Shown here one piece after another: positions 31,833-40,778 of a DNA stretch of 64,000 bases. Under the pieces are notes generated by a model, which saw only the letters and a list, made by a program, of their open reading frames with translations, was not told the origin of the DNA and ran no database searches. The stretch covers positions 1-64,000 of the forward strand of contig JAKLFB010000029.1 of assembly GCA_022711435.1 (NCBI GenBank), read 5' to 3'. The number at the start of each line of letters is the position of its first letter. Position 1 is the stretch's first letter. This DNA is from Verrucomicrobiota bacterium (GTDB taxonomy: Bacteria > Verrucomicrobiota > Verrucomicrobiia > Limisphaerales > UBA1319). The position numbers and the translations under genes were made by a program.

Positions 31833-32225
31833 ATGCGAAATTCACTCCGACGCTGGCTGGCTCTGGGCCTGTTGGCCGCCTGGGCGCTCGGCATCACCGC
31901 ACCCGTCGATGGCCAGGACGCGCCTGCCTCGCCACCCGCCGCCGCCGCGCGCGAAAAGCTCAAATCCATGCCGTTCACCGGCAAAGTTCACGCGGTCGAC
32001 AAGGAGCTCAAGACCGTCACGCTCACAGGCCGGACCAAAAACCGGATCTTCTATGTGACTCAGCAGTCCAAGCTGACCAAGGGCGGCCAGAACGCCACGC
32101 TCGATGACGTTGCCGTCGGCGAGCAAGTGGGCGGCCTGGCCCGCATGGGCGCGGATGGCAAAGCCAACATCGTTTCCATGAGGGTCGGCCCCAAACCGGA
32201 CAAGAACAGCACAATCAAGGAGTAA
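31833..32225 (+). CDS. Small secreted protein with a single beta-rich domain
   Basis: A 130-residue protein starting MRNSLRRWLALGLLAAWALG with an AAAGGAAA ribosome-binding site. An export signal ends near VDGQ. The mature part has the pattern MPFTGKVHAVDKELKTVTLTGRTKNRIFYVTQQSKLTKGGQNATLDDVAVGEQVGGLARMGADGKANI, which resembles DUF5666-type small beta-barrel domains (binding fold of unknown function). No catalytic residues are evident. The gene stands alone and is followed by a strong hairpin at 32244-32268. Confidence 0.6.
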   Translation: MRNSLRRWLALGLLAAWALGITAPVDGQDAPASPPAAAAREKLKSMPFTGKVHAVDKELKTVTLTGRTKNRIFYVTQQSKLTKGGQNATLDDVAVGEQVGGLARMGADGKANIVSMRVGPKPDKNSTIKE

Positions 32226-32243
32226 GCCCTGCTGCCCAGACTG

Positions 32244-32268
32244 GGGAGGGGCTCAAAAAGCCCCTCCC
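32244..32268. terminator. Strong hairpin between convergent genes (small secreted protein and transketolase)
   Basis: GGGAGGGGCT pairs perfectly with AGCCCCTCCC over 10 bp around the loop CAAAA, 18 bp past the stop at 32225. Only two T follow on the plus strand, but the stem is very stable and lies between two convergent genes, so it probably terminates both. Confidence 0.6.
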
Positions 32269-32332
32269 TTCCATCGCGCGCGCGCGTTCGCGCGGTCCGG
32301 AGCCGATCGATGTCTGGGCAGATGGGCTCGGC

Positions 32333-34174
32333 TCACCCCGCGATCGTCCGGGCCGCACGCGCGATGGCTGCCGCATCCAGGCCGTACTTGGCCAGCAATT
32401 CCTCCGGCTTCCCGGAATGCGGCAGCTCGAAGACCGCCAGGCGGTGGACGCGGATGCCGTCGGCGCTCAGCGCTCCGGCAACCGCTTCCCCCAGCCCTCC
32501 CTCGGGATAATGGTCTTCGACCGTCAGCACTCGGCCGCCGGTCTTTTGGGCGGCGGCGCGGATGACGTCGGCGCCGAGGGGTTTCACGCTGTAGGCATCG
32601 ATGACGGTGATGCCAATGCCATCCCGTGCCAGCAAGTCCGCCGCCTTAAGCGCCTCGAACACCGTCACCCCGGCGGCGACAACGGTCAATCGGTCTTGAG
32701 CCGATTGACGCAGCGTCTTGGCGCCTCCGATCGGGAAGGAGTCCGTCACCGCGTAGAGGACGGGTGTCTTGGGCCGGCTGGTCCGCAGATAACAGAGCCC
32801 GCGGTGGCCGGCCATGGCTTCGACCAGCTTCTCGGTGCTGACGGCGTCGCACGGATAAAGCACCGTGCTGCCCTGCACCGCACGCATCATGGCGAGGTCC
32901 TCGAGGCCCATCTGGGACCCGCCGTCTTCGCCAATGCTCACCCCCACGTGCGACCCCGTCAGCTTCAGGTTTGCCATCGAGACGCCGGCCATTCGGATCT
33001 GGTCGCAGGCCCGCGTGAAAAACGCCGCGAACGTCGATGCGAACGGGATCTTGCCCCGGGCGCCCAATCCAACGGCCACCCCGATCATGTTTTGCTCCGC
33101 GATAAAGCACTCGAAGAATCGATTCGGGAATTTTTTCAGGAAACGATCCGAGAAAGTCGAGTTCTTGGTGTCGCCATCCAGGGCGACAATCCGCGGATCG
33201 ACTTCGCCCAGGCGGGCGAGTGCATTGCCATAAGCCTCCCGCGTGGCCACCTTGTCGCCCGCCTTGTACTGAATGGGCGGATAGGCCGCGGGGGCCGGGG
33301 CCGGCCCTGCCGGCGCCGGACGGGGAGCCGGGATCGCAACGCCCCGCGCCGATTGCGCCCGGGGCGCCAATTCGGCCATGGCGCGGGCGGCTTCGTCCTT
33401 GTTGAGGGCTTTCCCGTGCCATCCATCCTTGTCCTGGAGGAACGACACCCCGCCGCCCTTGAAGGTTCGCGCGATGAGGGCGAGCGGCTGCGGGCCGGCG
33501 CCCGCGGTTTCCAGCGCCTTCAGGATGTCGGCGGGATCGTGGCCGTTGACGATCTGGGCCCGCCATCCGAAGGCGGCGAACCGCGCTCGATACGCGTCGC
33601 AGTTGTGCCCGATCGCCGTCGGCTGGCTTTGTCCCAACCGGTTTGTGTCCACAATCGCCACCAGGTTGTTGAGCTCGTAAATCCCCGCCATGGAAGCCGC
33701 CTCCCACACCGAGCCTTCCGCACACTCGCCGTCCCCCAGCAATACATAGGTCCGGAAATCGAGCTGGTCCAACTGCGCGCTCAGGGCCATGCCCACGCCC
33801 ACGCTCAGCCCCTGGCCCAGCGACCCCGTGGCTACATCGACAAACGGCAGCCGGGGCGTCGGATGCCCCTCCAGATCGCTGCTCAGCAGGCGGAGGGTGA
33901 CCAGCTCTTCAACCGGGATCAGCCCCGCCTCGGCCCACGCCGCGTAAAGCAGGGGCGCAGCGTGCCCCTTCGATAGGATGAACCGATCGTTGTTCGGATG
34001 CCGCGGCTGCTGCGGATCGTACCGCATGTGGCCAAAGAACAGAACCGCGGCGATCTCCGCGGCGGATAGGCAGGAGGTGGGATGCCCGCTCCCGGCCGCC
34101 GTGGTCGCGGTGATCGAGTGGATGCGCAGTTGGTTGGCAATGCCGGCTAGCCGTTCGGTCGAGACCGTGCTCAT
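32333..34174 (-). CDS. tkt: Transketolase (single-chain, short form)
   Basis: A 613-residue thiamine-diphosphate enzyme starting MSTVSTERLAGIANQLRIHSI. The N-terminal half has GSGHPTSCLSAAEI, FILSKGHAAPLLYAAW, GSLGQGLSVGVGMAL and the ThDP-binding GDGECAEGSVWEAASMAG...NNLVAIVD. An Ala/Pro-rich linker at about 290-320 joins the pyrimidine-binding half (FFECFIAEQNMIGVAVGLG with the catalytic Glu, then the LTGSHVGVSIGEDG block). The C-terminal domain follows (ITVIDAYSVKPL, EDHYPEGGLGEAV). It transfers two-carbon units between sugar phosphates in the pentose phosphate pathway. The order resembles archaeal-type split transketolases fused in one chain, shorter than classical E. coli TktA. Confidence 0.9.
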   Translation of the reverse strand: MSTVSTERLAGIANQLRIHSITATTAAGSGHPTSCLSAAEIAAVLFFGHMRYDPQQPRHPNNDRFILSKGHAAPLLYAAWAEAGLIPVEELVTLRLLSSDLEGHPTPRLPFVDVATGSLGQGLSVGVGMALSAQLDQLDFRTYVLLGDGECAEGSVWEAASMAGIYELNNLVAIVDTNRLGQSQPTAIGHNCDAYRARFAAFGWRAQIVNGHDPADILKALETAGAGPQPLALIARTFKGGGVSFLQDKDGWHGKALNKDEAARAMAELAPRAQSARGVAIPAPRPAPAGPAPAPAAYPPIQYKAGDKVATREAYGNALARLGEVDPRIVALDGDTKNSTFSDRFLKKFPNRFFECFIAEQNMIGVAVGLGARGKIPFASTFAAFFTRACDQIRMAGVSMANLKLTGSHVGVSIGEDGGSQMGLEDLAMMRAVQGSTVLYPCDAVSTEKLVEAMAGHRGLCYLRTSRPKTPVLYAVTDSFPIGGAKTLRQSAQDRLTVVAAGVTVFEALKAADLLARDGIGITVIDAYSVKPLGADVIRAAAQKTGGRVLTVEDHYPEGGLGEAVAGALSADGIRVHRLAVFELPHSGKPEELLAKYGLDAAAIARAARTIAG

Positions 34175-34254
34175 AGTCGTGATTGAATCCAGGTTGAATC
34201 GTTCAGAATCAATTGCCACCTTACTGAGCGTCGCGCCAATTGAAAACACGAAAA

Positions 34255-35169
34255 TCAAACAGGGCCTGACGCCCGCCTCGATGCGGCCGTCAGGCCGCAA
34301 ACCAGGCCGGCGAATATCGCGGCGATGCCCCAGACCTGGCCCCAATGGACGGGCTCACCCAGGAATCGGGCGGCGATGGGCACCCCGAACACCGGCTGCG
34401 CCAGGATGGTCATGACCGCCAGGCTGACGTCTGTCTCACGGATCACCACATACCAAAGCGTGTACCCCGCCAGCGTGCAAACCAGTGCCAGATACAGGAG
34501 GATCAGCCAGATCTCCACCGGCAATTCGAGCAGTCCCCGCCAAGAAGGGAATCCCCCCCCAGCCGCAGCCGGATCGAGCCATCCCCAGAGCAAGTTCACC
34601 CCCGTCGCGAGAACCAGCGAGACCGCCACCACCTTCATCGGATCGGACCGCCTCAGCAGCGGCTTCCCCATGACCGAATAGGCGGTTTCGCAGATGCATG
34701 AGATCAGGAAGATCAGGTTGGCTGCCAGCGTTGTCCGATTCAGCTCCAGCCGCCATCCCCCGTTCAGGATCAGGACGCCCAGCATGCCGATGGCAAATCC
34801 CAGCCATCGCCGTCCCGGGACGTGCTCGCGCAGCAGCAGCGCGGCGGCTACCGCGGTGATCAGCGGTTCCATGGCCACGACCACAGCGGAGTCCCCCGCC
34901 TTTCCGAGATTGACCGCGAACACCTGGATCCGCGGCCCCACCGCAAACACCAGGGCGCCCATCAGCGCCGACATCGCCAGATCCCGCCCCCGCGGCGCGG
35001 CGCCGCGAAAAAGCGGCCAGAGCAAGACTGCGACGGCCGCCGCCAGCCCATACCGGACCGTCACGATTTCGCCCACGCTCAGGTGCGCGGACAGCACCTT
35101 GAATGCCGTGTACGTGCCGGCCCAGAAGACGTTCATCGCTAGCAGCAGCATCAGGTGCAACGGCTTCAT
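34255..35169 (-). CDS. EamA/DMT-family transporter
   Basis: A 304-residue inner-membrane protein with ten predicted helices in two EamA halves. The first contains NVFWAGTYTAFKVLSAHLSVGEIVTVRYGLAA and AAALLLREHVPGRRWLGFAIGMLGVLILNGG; the second contains IFLISCICETAYSVMGKPLLRRSDP and ARFLGEPVHWGQVWGIAAIFAGLVCGL. Members of the drug/metabolite transporter superfamily export amino acids, nucleosides or drugs; the substrate is unknown. It lies 80 bp upstream of the transketolase gene and 170 bp downstream of purF, all leftward, but with gaps suggesting separate transcription. Confidence 0.88.
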   Translation of the reverse strand: MKPLHLMLLLAMNVFWAGTYTAFKVLSAHLSVGEIVTVRYGLAAAVAVLLWPLFRGAAPRGRDLAMSALMGALVFAVGPRIQVFAVNLGKAGDSAVVVAMEPLITAVAAALLLREHVPGRRWLGFAIGMLGVLILNGGWRLELNRTTLAANLIFLISCICETAYSVMGKPLLRRSDPMKVVAVSLVLATGVNLLWGWLDPAAAGGGFPSWRGLLELPVEIWLILLYLALVCTLAGYTLWYVVIRETDVSLAVMTILAQPVFGVPIAARFLGEPVHWGQVWGIAAIFAGLVCGLTAASRRASGPV

Positions 35170-35339
35170 TCAAAGCATCGACATCCGTTCCATGCGCCGC
35201 GCATCCTGAACGCAATCCCCCCTTCTTTCAACCATCGAAGGCAGCCGATTCACGGGCCATCGTTCATGGTCGCGATGGGATCCGCTCATCCATCACAGAA
35301 TGGCAGATTCGAAGCAAAGCAAGCGAGGTTCAAACCCGG

Positions 35340-36800
35340 TCAGAGCAAGCGGATCTGCTCCTGATCCTTCATTAGCGCCTCGCCGAGGCTGATCACGCCC
35401 CCATGCCGGCGCTCGATCGCCTGCTTGTCCAGGAGCGGATCGTATGGCACCGGATATCGCCCGTCGTAGCAGGCCATGCAAAAACCCTCTGGCGGCAATC
35501 CCGTCGCTTTCACCATGCCTTCCTGCGACAGGTAACCCACCGTGTCGGCCTTGAGAAAATGCCGGATCTCCTCCGGACTGAGATTGGCAGCCATCAGCTT
35601 GCTCCGATCCGGAAAATCGATCCCATACACGCACGGATGCCGGTGCGGCGGGCAGCTCACGCGCACGTGCACCTCCCGAGCGCCCGCCTGCTTCAGGTTG
35701 TGCACGCGCGTCCGGAATGTCGTTCCCCGCACGATCGAGTCGTCCACGACCACCACGCGCCTGCCTCGGACCAGATCCTCGATGAGGTTGAGCTTCACCC
35801 GCACGTTCAGATCCCGGATGATCTGCGTCGGCTGGATGAAGCTCCGGCCCACGTAATGGTTCCGAACAAACGCCATCTCATACTCGATTCCTGATTCCAT
35901 CGCGAATCCGAGCGCCGCGCAGTTGCCGCTGTCGGGTATCGGGACCACCACGTCCGCGTCGACGGGGTGCTCGCGCGCCAGTTGCCGCCCCAGCTCGACG
36001 CGGGCCTGATATACGCTTCGGCCTGACAGCCGGCTGTCCGGCCGCGCAAAATAGATGAACTCGAAGATGCAGAAGGCGCGGCGCGCATGCTGGGGAAAGG
36101 CCGCGATGCTCCGCAGCCCCTGCTGATTGATGATGACGACCTCCCCCGGCTCCACGTCCCGGACGAACCGCGCCTGAATAAGGTCCAGGGCGCACGTCTC
36201 ACTCGTCAGCACCCACGCGTCGTCGCGGCGCCCGATCGACAGCGGGCGGAACCCGTGCGGATCCCGCACGCCGATCAGCTCCCGGTCCGTCATGATGATC
36301 AGCGAGTAGGCACCCTCGATCCGCCGCAGCGTCTGAATCAGGCCGCTCTCCTGTCCGGCCAGCGTCGGCTGGGCCATCAGATGCAGGATGATCTCGCTAT
36401 CCACCGTCGTCTGGAAGATCGAGCCGCGCGCCTCGAGTTCGTCCCGGAGCAGGGCCGCGTTTGTCAGATTCCCATTGTGCGCGATCGCCAGCTGCCCCCG
36501 GCCGCAGTCCACGACCAGCGGCTGGGCATTGTGGAGCAGGGAGGATCCCGTGGTCGAATAGCGGCAGTGCCCGACCGCCATATGCCCCGTCAGGTTCCCC
36601 AGGATGTCGGCCCGAAACACCTGCGGCACCAGCCCCATCCCCTTGTGCACCCGGAATTGCCCTCCCTCCGATGTCACAATGCCTGCGCTCTCCTGCCCCC
36701 GATGCTGCAGCGCGTAAAGCCCGTAATACGTCAGCTCGGCCGCGCTCGGATGGCCAAAGACGCCGAACAGTCCGCAGTAATGTTTCGGGTAATGACCCAT
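35340..36800 (-). CDS. purF: Amidophosphoribosyltransferase
   Basis: A 486-residue enzyme for the first committed step of purine synthesis: PRPP plus glutamine to phosphoribosylamine. An 8-residue propeptide (MGHYPKHY) precedes the catalytic Cys9 of CGLFGVFGH, which becomes N-terminal after cleavage. The glutaminase domain has ALQHRGQESAGIV, GHCRYSTTGSS and IAHNGNLTNA; the PRPP-binding loop is VVVVDDSIVRGTTFRT. REVHVRVSCPPHRHPCVYGIDFPDRSKLMAAN follows, as in Bacillus-type enzymes with iron-sulfur cysteines. It follows a phosphodiesterase and pgm on the same strand with small gaps. Confidence 0.95.
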   Translation of the reverse strand: MGHYPKHYCGLFGVFGHPSAAELTYYGLYALQHRGQESAGIVTSEGGQFRVHKGMGLVPQVFRADILGNLTGHMAVGHCRYSTTGSSLLHNAQPLVVDCGRGQLAIAHNGNLTNAALLRDELEARGSIFQTTVDSEIILHLMAQPTLAGQESGLIQTLRRIEGAYSLIIMTDRELIGVRDPHGFRPLSIGRRDDAWVLTSETCALDLIQARFVRDVEPGEVVIINQQGLRSIAAFPQHARRAFCIFEFIYFARPDSRLSGRSVYQARVELGRQLAREHPVDADVVVPIPDSGNCAALGFAMESGIEYEMAFVRNHYVGRSFIQPTQIIRDLNVRVKLNLIEDLVRGRRVVVVDDSIVRGTTFRTRVHNLKQAGAREVHVRVSCPPHRHPCVYGIDFPDRSKLMAANLSPEEIRHFLKADTVGYLSQEGMVKATGLPPEGFCMACYDGRYPVPYDPLLDKQAIERRHGGVISLGEALMKDQEQIRLL

Positions 36801-36828
36801 AAGGTTCCTTGCTGGGCTCCGACCTTCG

Positions 36829-37317
36829 TCACAGATCCAGCCGCTGGCTCTGGCCCGTCGCTGTGTCGAGCAGCGCGCATGTCGATTGGCCCGTCAGCCA
36901 GCCGCATGCCTCGCCCGGATTGATGATCAGGGTCCTGCCCGCCCGCCCCAGCTCGAAGCGGTGGTTGTGGCCGAAACAGACCAGATCGAACTGGCCGCCC
37001 CCCGCCATGAGCCGGCCCACGTCGTCGTAATGCACCATCCCCACCCGAACGCCCTCCAGCTCGAGCTGCGCCAGCTCGCCATGGACCCGGATGTGCGGCA
37101 TCTGCTGGCTGACCTCGGTCAGACGATATAAATCGCCGTCGTTGTTTCCCCACACGACGTGAATCGGCCCCGGAAAACCCCGGCCCATCTCCCGCAGCGC
37201 GAAGGGCGAGCAGATGTCGCCGCAGCAAAGGAGCGCTGCGGCTCCCTGCAGCCGCTCGAGCGCCGCCCGCAGCTTCGCCAGATGATCGTGTATGTCCGAA
37301 ACGATCCCGATCTTCAT
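36829..37317 (-). CDS. YfcE/MJ0936-type metallophosphoesterase
   Basis: A 162-residue calcineurin-like phosphoesterase starting MKIGIVSDIHDHLAKL. Metal-binding motifs are SDIHDH (DxH), LLCCGDI (GD), VWGNNDGD (GNND), GMVHYDD and CFGHNHRFEL (GHNH). YfcE-type enzymes hydrolyse phosphodiesters such as bis-p-nitrophenyl phosphate or cyclic nucleotides; the physiological substrate is unknown. It sits between pgm (12-bp gap) and purF (28-bp gap) on the same strand, so co-transcription is likely. Confidence 0.9.
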   Translation of the reverse strand: MKIGIVSDIHDHLAKLRAALERLQGAAALLCCGDICSPFALREMGRGFPGPIHVVWGNNDGDLYRLTEVSQQMPHIRVHGELAQLELEGVRVGMVHYDDVGRLMAGGGQFDLVCFGHNHRFELGRAGRTLIINPGEACGWLTGQSTCALLDTATGQSQRLDL

Positions 37318-37329
37318 GCTCCCTCGCGA

Positions 37330-38973
37330 TCAGCCTGCCAGCGCGCGTGACACCAGCGCCCTCGCCTCGGCCACAATCCGCTCGAGGTGTTCCGGCCCCC
37401 GAAAGCTCTCCGCGTAGAGCTTGTAGAGGTTCTCCGTCCCCGACGGCCGGGCCGCAAACCAGCCGCTGGCAGTCGCCACCTTCAACCCCCCAATCTCCGC
37501 CCCGTTGCCCGGCGCCCGCGTCAGCTTGGACTCGATGCGCTCGCCGGCCAGCTCCGTCTCCCGGACCGACTCCGCCGTCAGCTTCCGGAACGCGGCCTTC
37601 TCTTCCGGGGTGGCCGGGGCATCGAGCCGTCTGTAATGCGGCATCCCCAGCCGCCCGGCCAACTCATTGAATCTCTGCGCCGGATTCTTGCCTCCCCGCG
37701 CCGTCATCTCCGCCGCCAGCAGGCCCAGCAAAAGCCCATCCTTGTCCGTGCTCCACGGGGCGCCGTCCCGGCACAGAAAGCTCGCCCCCGCGCTTTCCTC
37801 GCCCCCGAAACAGAGCTCGCCCCTGGCCAATCCCGCCGCGAAATACTTGAATCCCACCGGGACCTCCAGCACCGACCAGCCGCGCTCGGCCACCACCCGA
37901 TCGATCAGACGGCTGCTCACCACCGTCTTGCCCACCCGCATCCGCCGATCCCACCCCGTCCGATGCGTCAGCAAATACTCGATCGCTGCCGCCAGGTAGT
38001 GGTTCGGGTTCATCAGCCCCCCGGTCGGCGTCACGATCCCATGCCGGTCCGCATCCGGATCGTTCCCGAACGCCACCGCATACTGGTCCTTCAACCCGAT
38101 CAGCCCCGCCATGGCGAACGGGCTCGAACAATCCATCCGGATCCGCCCGTCATGGTCCGCCGGCATGAAGCCGAATTGCGGGTCGATTCGGGGATTGACC
38201 ACGGTCAGATCGAGCCGGTGCAGCCGCTGGATCGGCTCCCAGCAGGGCAGCGCCGCTCCCCCCAGCGGATCGACGCCGATCCGCACGCCCGCCTCTCGAA
38301 TCGCCTCCAAGTCGAGCGCTTTCGGTAGATCCTCGACATACGGCACAATGAAATCATGCTCCTGCACGCACGCCGCGCTCACCGCGCGCTCGAACGGCAT
38401 CCGCCGCACCTCCCGGTTCCCTCTGCCGAGCAGCGCGTTGGCCTGCCCCTCGATCCGCGCCGTGACATCCGTGTCCGCCGGCCCGCCATGCGGCGGATTA
38501 TATTTGATCCCCCCATCCGCCGGGGGATTGTGCGAGGGCGTCAGTATGATGCCGTCTGCGAGCGCCGCTGGATGCGCGCGATTGTGCTCGAGAATGGCAT
38601 GCGAGATCGCCGGCGTGGGCGCGATGCCCGGCCCCGACTGATGGCGCGTCTCCACGCCGTTGGCGGCCAGCACCTCCAGCACGCTTCGGCGCGCCATGGC
38701 CGACAACGCATGCGTGTCCATCGCCAGAAACACCGGTCCTCGATGCCCGTGCTCGCTTCGGTAGACGCAGATCGCCTGCGCAATCGCCCATACGTGCGCC
38801 TCGTTGAACGTGCCGTTCAGGCTGCTTCCGCGGTGGCCGCTGGTACCAAAACTGACCCGCTGCATCGGATCGCTGCCATCGGGCTGCACCTTGTGATAGG
38901 CCCGCTCGAGCCCGCTCACGTCCACCAACATGTCCCGGGGCGCCGCGCGCCCCGCATCAGGATGTTGTCCCAT
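37330..38973 (-). CDS. pgm: Phosphoglucomutase (alpha-D-glucose-phosphate specific)
   Basis: A 547-residue enzyme. The ATG at 38973 (MGQHPDAGRAAPRDMLVDV) is preferred because Pgm proteins share that N-terminal region. It interconverts glucose-1- and glucose-6-phosphate. The active-site serine loop is SFGTSGHRGSS near residue 40; other features are ILTPSHNPPADGGIKYNPPHGGPADTDVT, the metal-binding GNDPDADRHGIVTP, and LCFGGEESAGASFL with TDKDG. The C-terminal phosphate-binding loop is RPSGTENLYKLYAESF. It is first in an apparent pgm-phosphodiesterase-purF transcription unit. Confidence 0.94.
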   Translation of the reverse strand: MGQHPDAGRAAPRDMLVDVSGLERAYHKVQPDGSDPMQRVSFGTSGHRGSSLNGTFNEAHVWAIAQAICVYRSEHGHRGPVFLAMDTHALSAMARRSVLEVLAANGVETRHQSGPGIAPTPAISHAILEHNRAHPAALADGIILTPSHNPPADGGIKYNPPHGGPADTDVTARIEGQANALLGRGNREVRRMPFERAVSAACVQEHDFIVPYVEDLPKALDLEAIREAGVRIGVDPLGGAALPCWEPIQRLHRLDLTVVNPRIDPQFGFMPADHDGRIRMDCSSPFAMAGLIGLKDQYAVAFGNDPDADRHGIVTPTGGLMNPNHYLAAAIEYLLTHRTGWDRRMRVGKTVVSSRLIDRVVAERGWSVLEVPVGFKYFAAGLARGELCFGGEESAGASFLCRDGAPWSTDKDGLLLGLLAAEMTARGGKNPAQRFNELAGRLGMPHYRRLDAPATPEEKAAFRKLTAESVRETELAGERIESKLTRAPGNGAEIGGLKVATASGWFAARPSGTENLYKLYAESFRGPEHLERIVAEARALVSRALAG

Positions 38974-39048
38974 ACAATCGCCTGCTATACCCGGCATCAC
39001 CGGCCCCGCGCGCGTGCGGCTGACGGAGCCTGCATCGCCAGCGCGGGT

Positions 39049-39105
39049 CGTTGTGCAGGCCCGGTCCTCTGGCCCAGCGCTGTGAGCTGATGACGCTCTG
39101 CATAA
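39049..39105. repeat. Dispersed intergenic repeat, copy A (GCAGGCCCGGTC...CTCTGCATA)
   Basis: About 57 bp that align without gaps to 48206-48262 at roughly three-quarters of positions. Both copies share an imperfect or perfect (G)CCGGTC...GACCCGG palindrome followed by GTTGTAGAC-like sequence and CTCTGCATA. It lies in the 207-bp gap upstream of pgm and downstream of the beta-CASP gene. It is non-coding by appearance. Confidence 0.55.
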
Positions 39106-39180
39106 CTTGGCCCGCCCTCCAATCCTTGAAAAGGAATATTTCCGGTCCCGTCCGGAGGCGCACCGCCGGCCGATTTCCCC

Positions 39181-40590
39181 TCAAACCTCGATCGGCTCGA
39201 ACGCCGACGGGCGCTCAGCCTCGATCCCGTGCCGCTGCTTGAGCTGTGCCGCCAAGGCCTCCCGCCCCCGCTCCTCCCCGTGCGTCAAGATCACTCGCGG
39301 GCCCGACGCAGCCATCCCCCCAAACCAGCGCAGCAAGTCCGCCTGGCCCGCATGCGCGCTGAAACCGCCCAGCGTGCGCACCTGCGCCTGGACCGCGACG
39401 CGCTCGCCCAGAACGGACACCATTTTCTTGCCGTCGACCAGTTGCCGGCCCAGCGAGCCCGGCCCCTGGTAGCCCACGATCACAACCCACGTCTCCGGCC
39501 GCCACAGGTTCTGCTTGAGATGATGCAGTATCCGGCCCGCGTTGCACATCCCGGCCCCGGCCATGATCAGACAGGGCCCCGCCTGATCGTTGAGCGCGCG
39601 GGAATCGTCCGCTGTCACCGACGGGGTCACCGTCTGCAGACACGGCCCCTTGTGCCTTGTCTTCAGAAGCTCGAGCATCTCCTCGTCATACAGCTCCGGA
39701 TGCCTCGAGTAGATGCGGGTCGCCTCGAGCGCCATGGGGCTGTCGAGGAATGCCGGGAACTTGGGCAGGCTCCCGTCGTGGACCATCCCTGCCAGCACAT
39801 ACATGATCACCTGCGCCCGCCCCACCGCGAAGGTCGGCACCAGGATCTTCCCCTTCTGCTCGACCGCCGCCCGCAAGATCTCCTTGAACTCCGCAATGGT
39901 CTCCGCGAGCGGCCGGTGATCGCGGTCCCCGTACGTGGACTCCAGAAAAACAACGTCCGCCCGCTCGATCGGAACCGGGTCGCGAATGATCGGCGCTCCC
40001 CACGGCCCCAGATCGCCCGAAAACACCAGGACCCGCGGCGGCACGCCCCGCCGCACGGTCAGCTCCACCGTGGCCGATCCCAGCATGTGCCCCGCCTCCA
40101 CCAACCGCACCTCGATCCCCGGCAGCACCTCCTCGACCTGCTCGTAATCCAGAGCCCGAAACAGGCTCAGCACTGTGCTCACATGCTCCGGCGTATACAG
40201 CGGCTCCAGGGCCGGCTTGGCCTGGCGCTGCCTTTTCCGGTTCACCCGGTCCAGATCCGATATCTGAATCCGCGCCGAGTCATGCAGAATCAGCTCCGTC
40301 AGCTCCCGTGTTGCCGGCGTCGCATAGATGGGCCCCTGGTACCCCCCCTCCACCAGCAGCGGCAGCCGCCCCGTGTGATCCAGATGCGCGTGGGTCAACA
40401 CCACCGCCCGCAGCCTGCCCACGTTCAGCCCCCGCAACAGCCGGTTCCGGTCCTCGGCCATCTTCACGCCCTGGAACAGGCCGAAATCCACCAGCAGCGC
40501 GTCGCCGCCTTCCTCGATCCAATACGCCGAACCGGTCACATCCCCGGCCGCCCCCAACAAAGTGATGGTCATTGGTTTCAGGCGTCGCAT
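39181..40590 (-). CDS. Metallo-beta-lactamase/beta-CASP RNase (CPSF73-like)
   Basis: A 469-residue protein from the ATG at 40590 (MRRLKPMTITLLGAAG); MTITL at 40572 is an alternative. The MBL domain has VVLTHAHLDHTGRLPLL (HxHxDH), EAGHMLGSATVEL and FSGDLG; the inserted beta-CASP domain has FLESTYGDRDH, VPTFAVGRAQVIMYVL and IMAGAGMCNAGRILHHL; the C terminus has VRTLGGFSAHAGQADLL and ILTHGEE. This matches bacterial homologues of CPSF73 and archaeal RNases that cut or trim RNA. Zinc ligands are all visible. It is divergent from the LolA-like gene, sharing a 188-bp promoter region. Confidence 0.9.
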   Translation of the reverse strand: MRRLKPMTITLLGAAGDVTGSAYWIEEGGDALLVDFGLFQGVKMAEDRNRLLRGLNVGRLRAVVLTHAHLDHTGRLPLLVEGGYQGPIYATPATRELTELILHDSARIQISDLDRVNRKRQRQAKPALEPLYTPEHVSTVLSLFRALDYEQVEEVLPGIEVRLVEAGHMLGSATVELTVRRGVPPRVLVFSGDLGPWGAPIIRDPVPIERADVVFLESTYGDRDHRPLAETIAEFKEILRAAVEQKGKILVPTFAVGRAQVIMYVLAGMVHDGSLPKFPAFLDSPMALEATRIYSRHPELYDEEMLELLKTRHKGPCLQTVTPSVTADDSRALNDQAGPCLIMAGAGMCNAGRILHHLKQNLWRPETWVVIVGYQGPGSLGRQLVDGKKMVSVLGERVAVQAQVRTLGGFSAHAGQADLLRWFGGMAASGPRVILTHGEERGREALAAQLKQRHGIEAERPSAFEPIEV

Positions 40591-40778
40591 CGACACCCGC
40601 CCGCCAAAATCGCCACGCCTGCCCACCCGAGTCAAGCCCCCTTTTCCCCGCACCTGCCGCTGGGGGCGCCCTGGCAGCGAATCGGGTCCGCCCCGAACCG
40701 ATCGACGACCTGCTGCCGGCCCGGGTCTTGCGAAAAAATGTCGCCTTTTGCCCATCGCCCTATTACCCTCCGTCGATC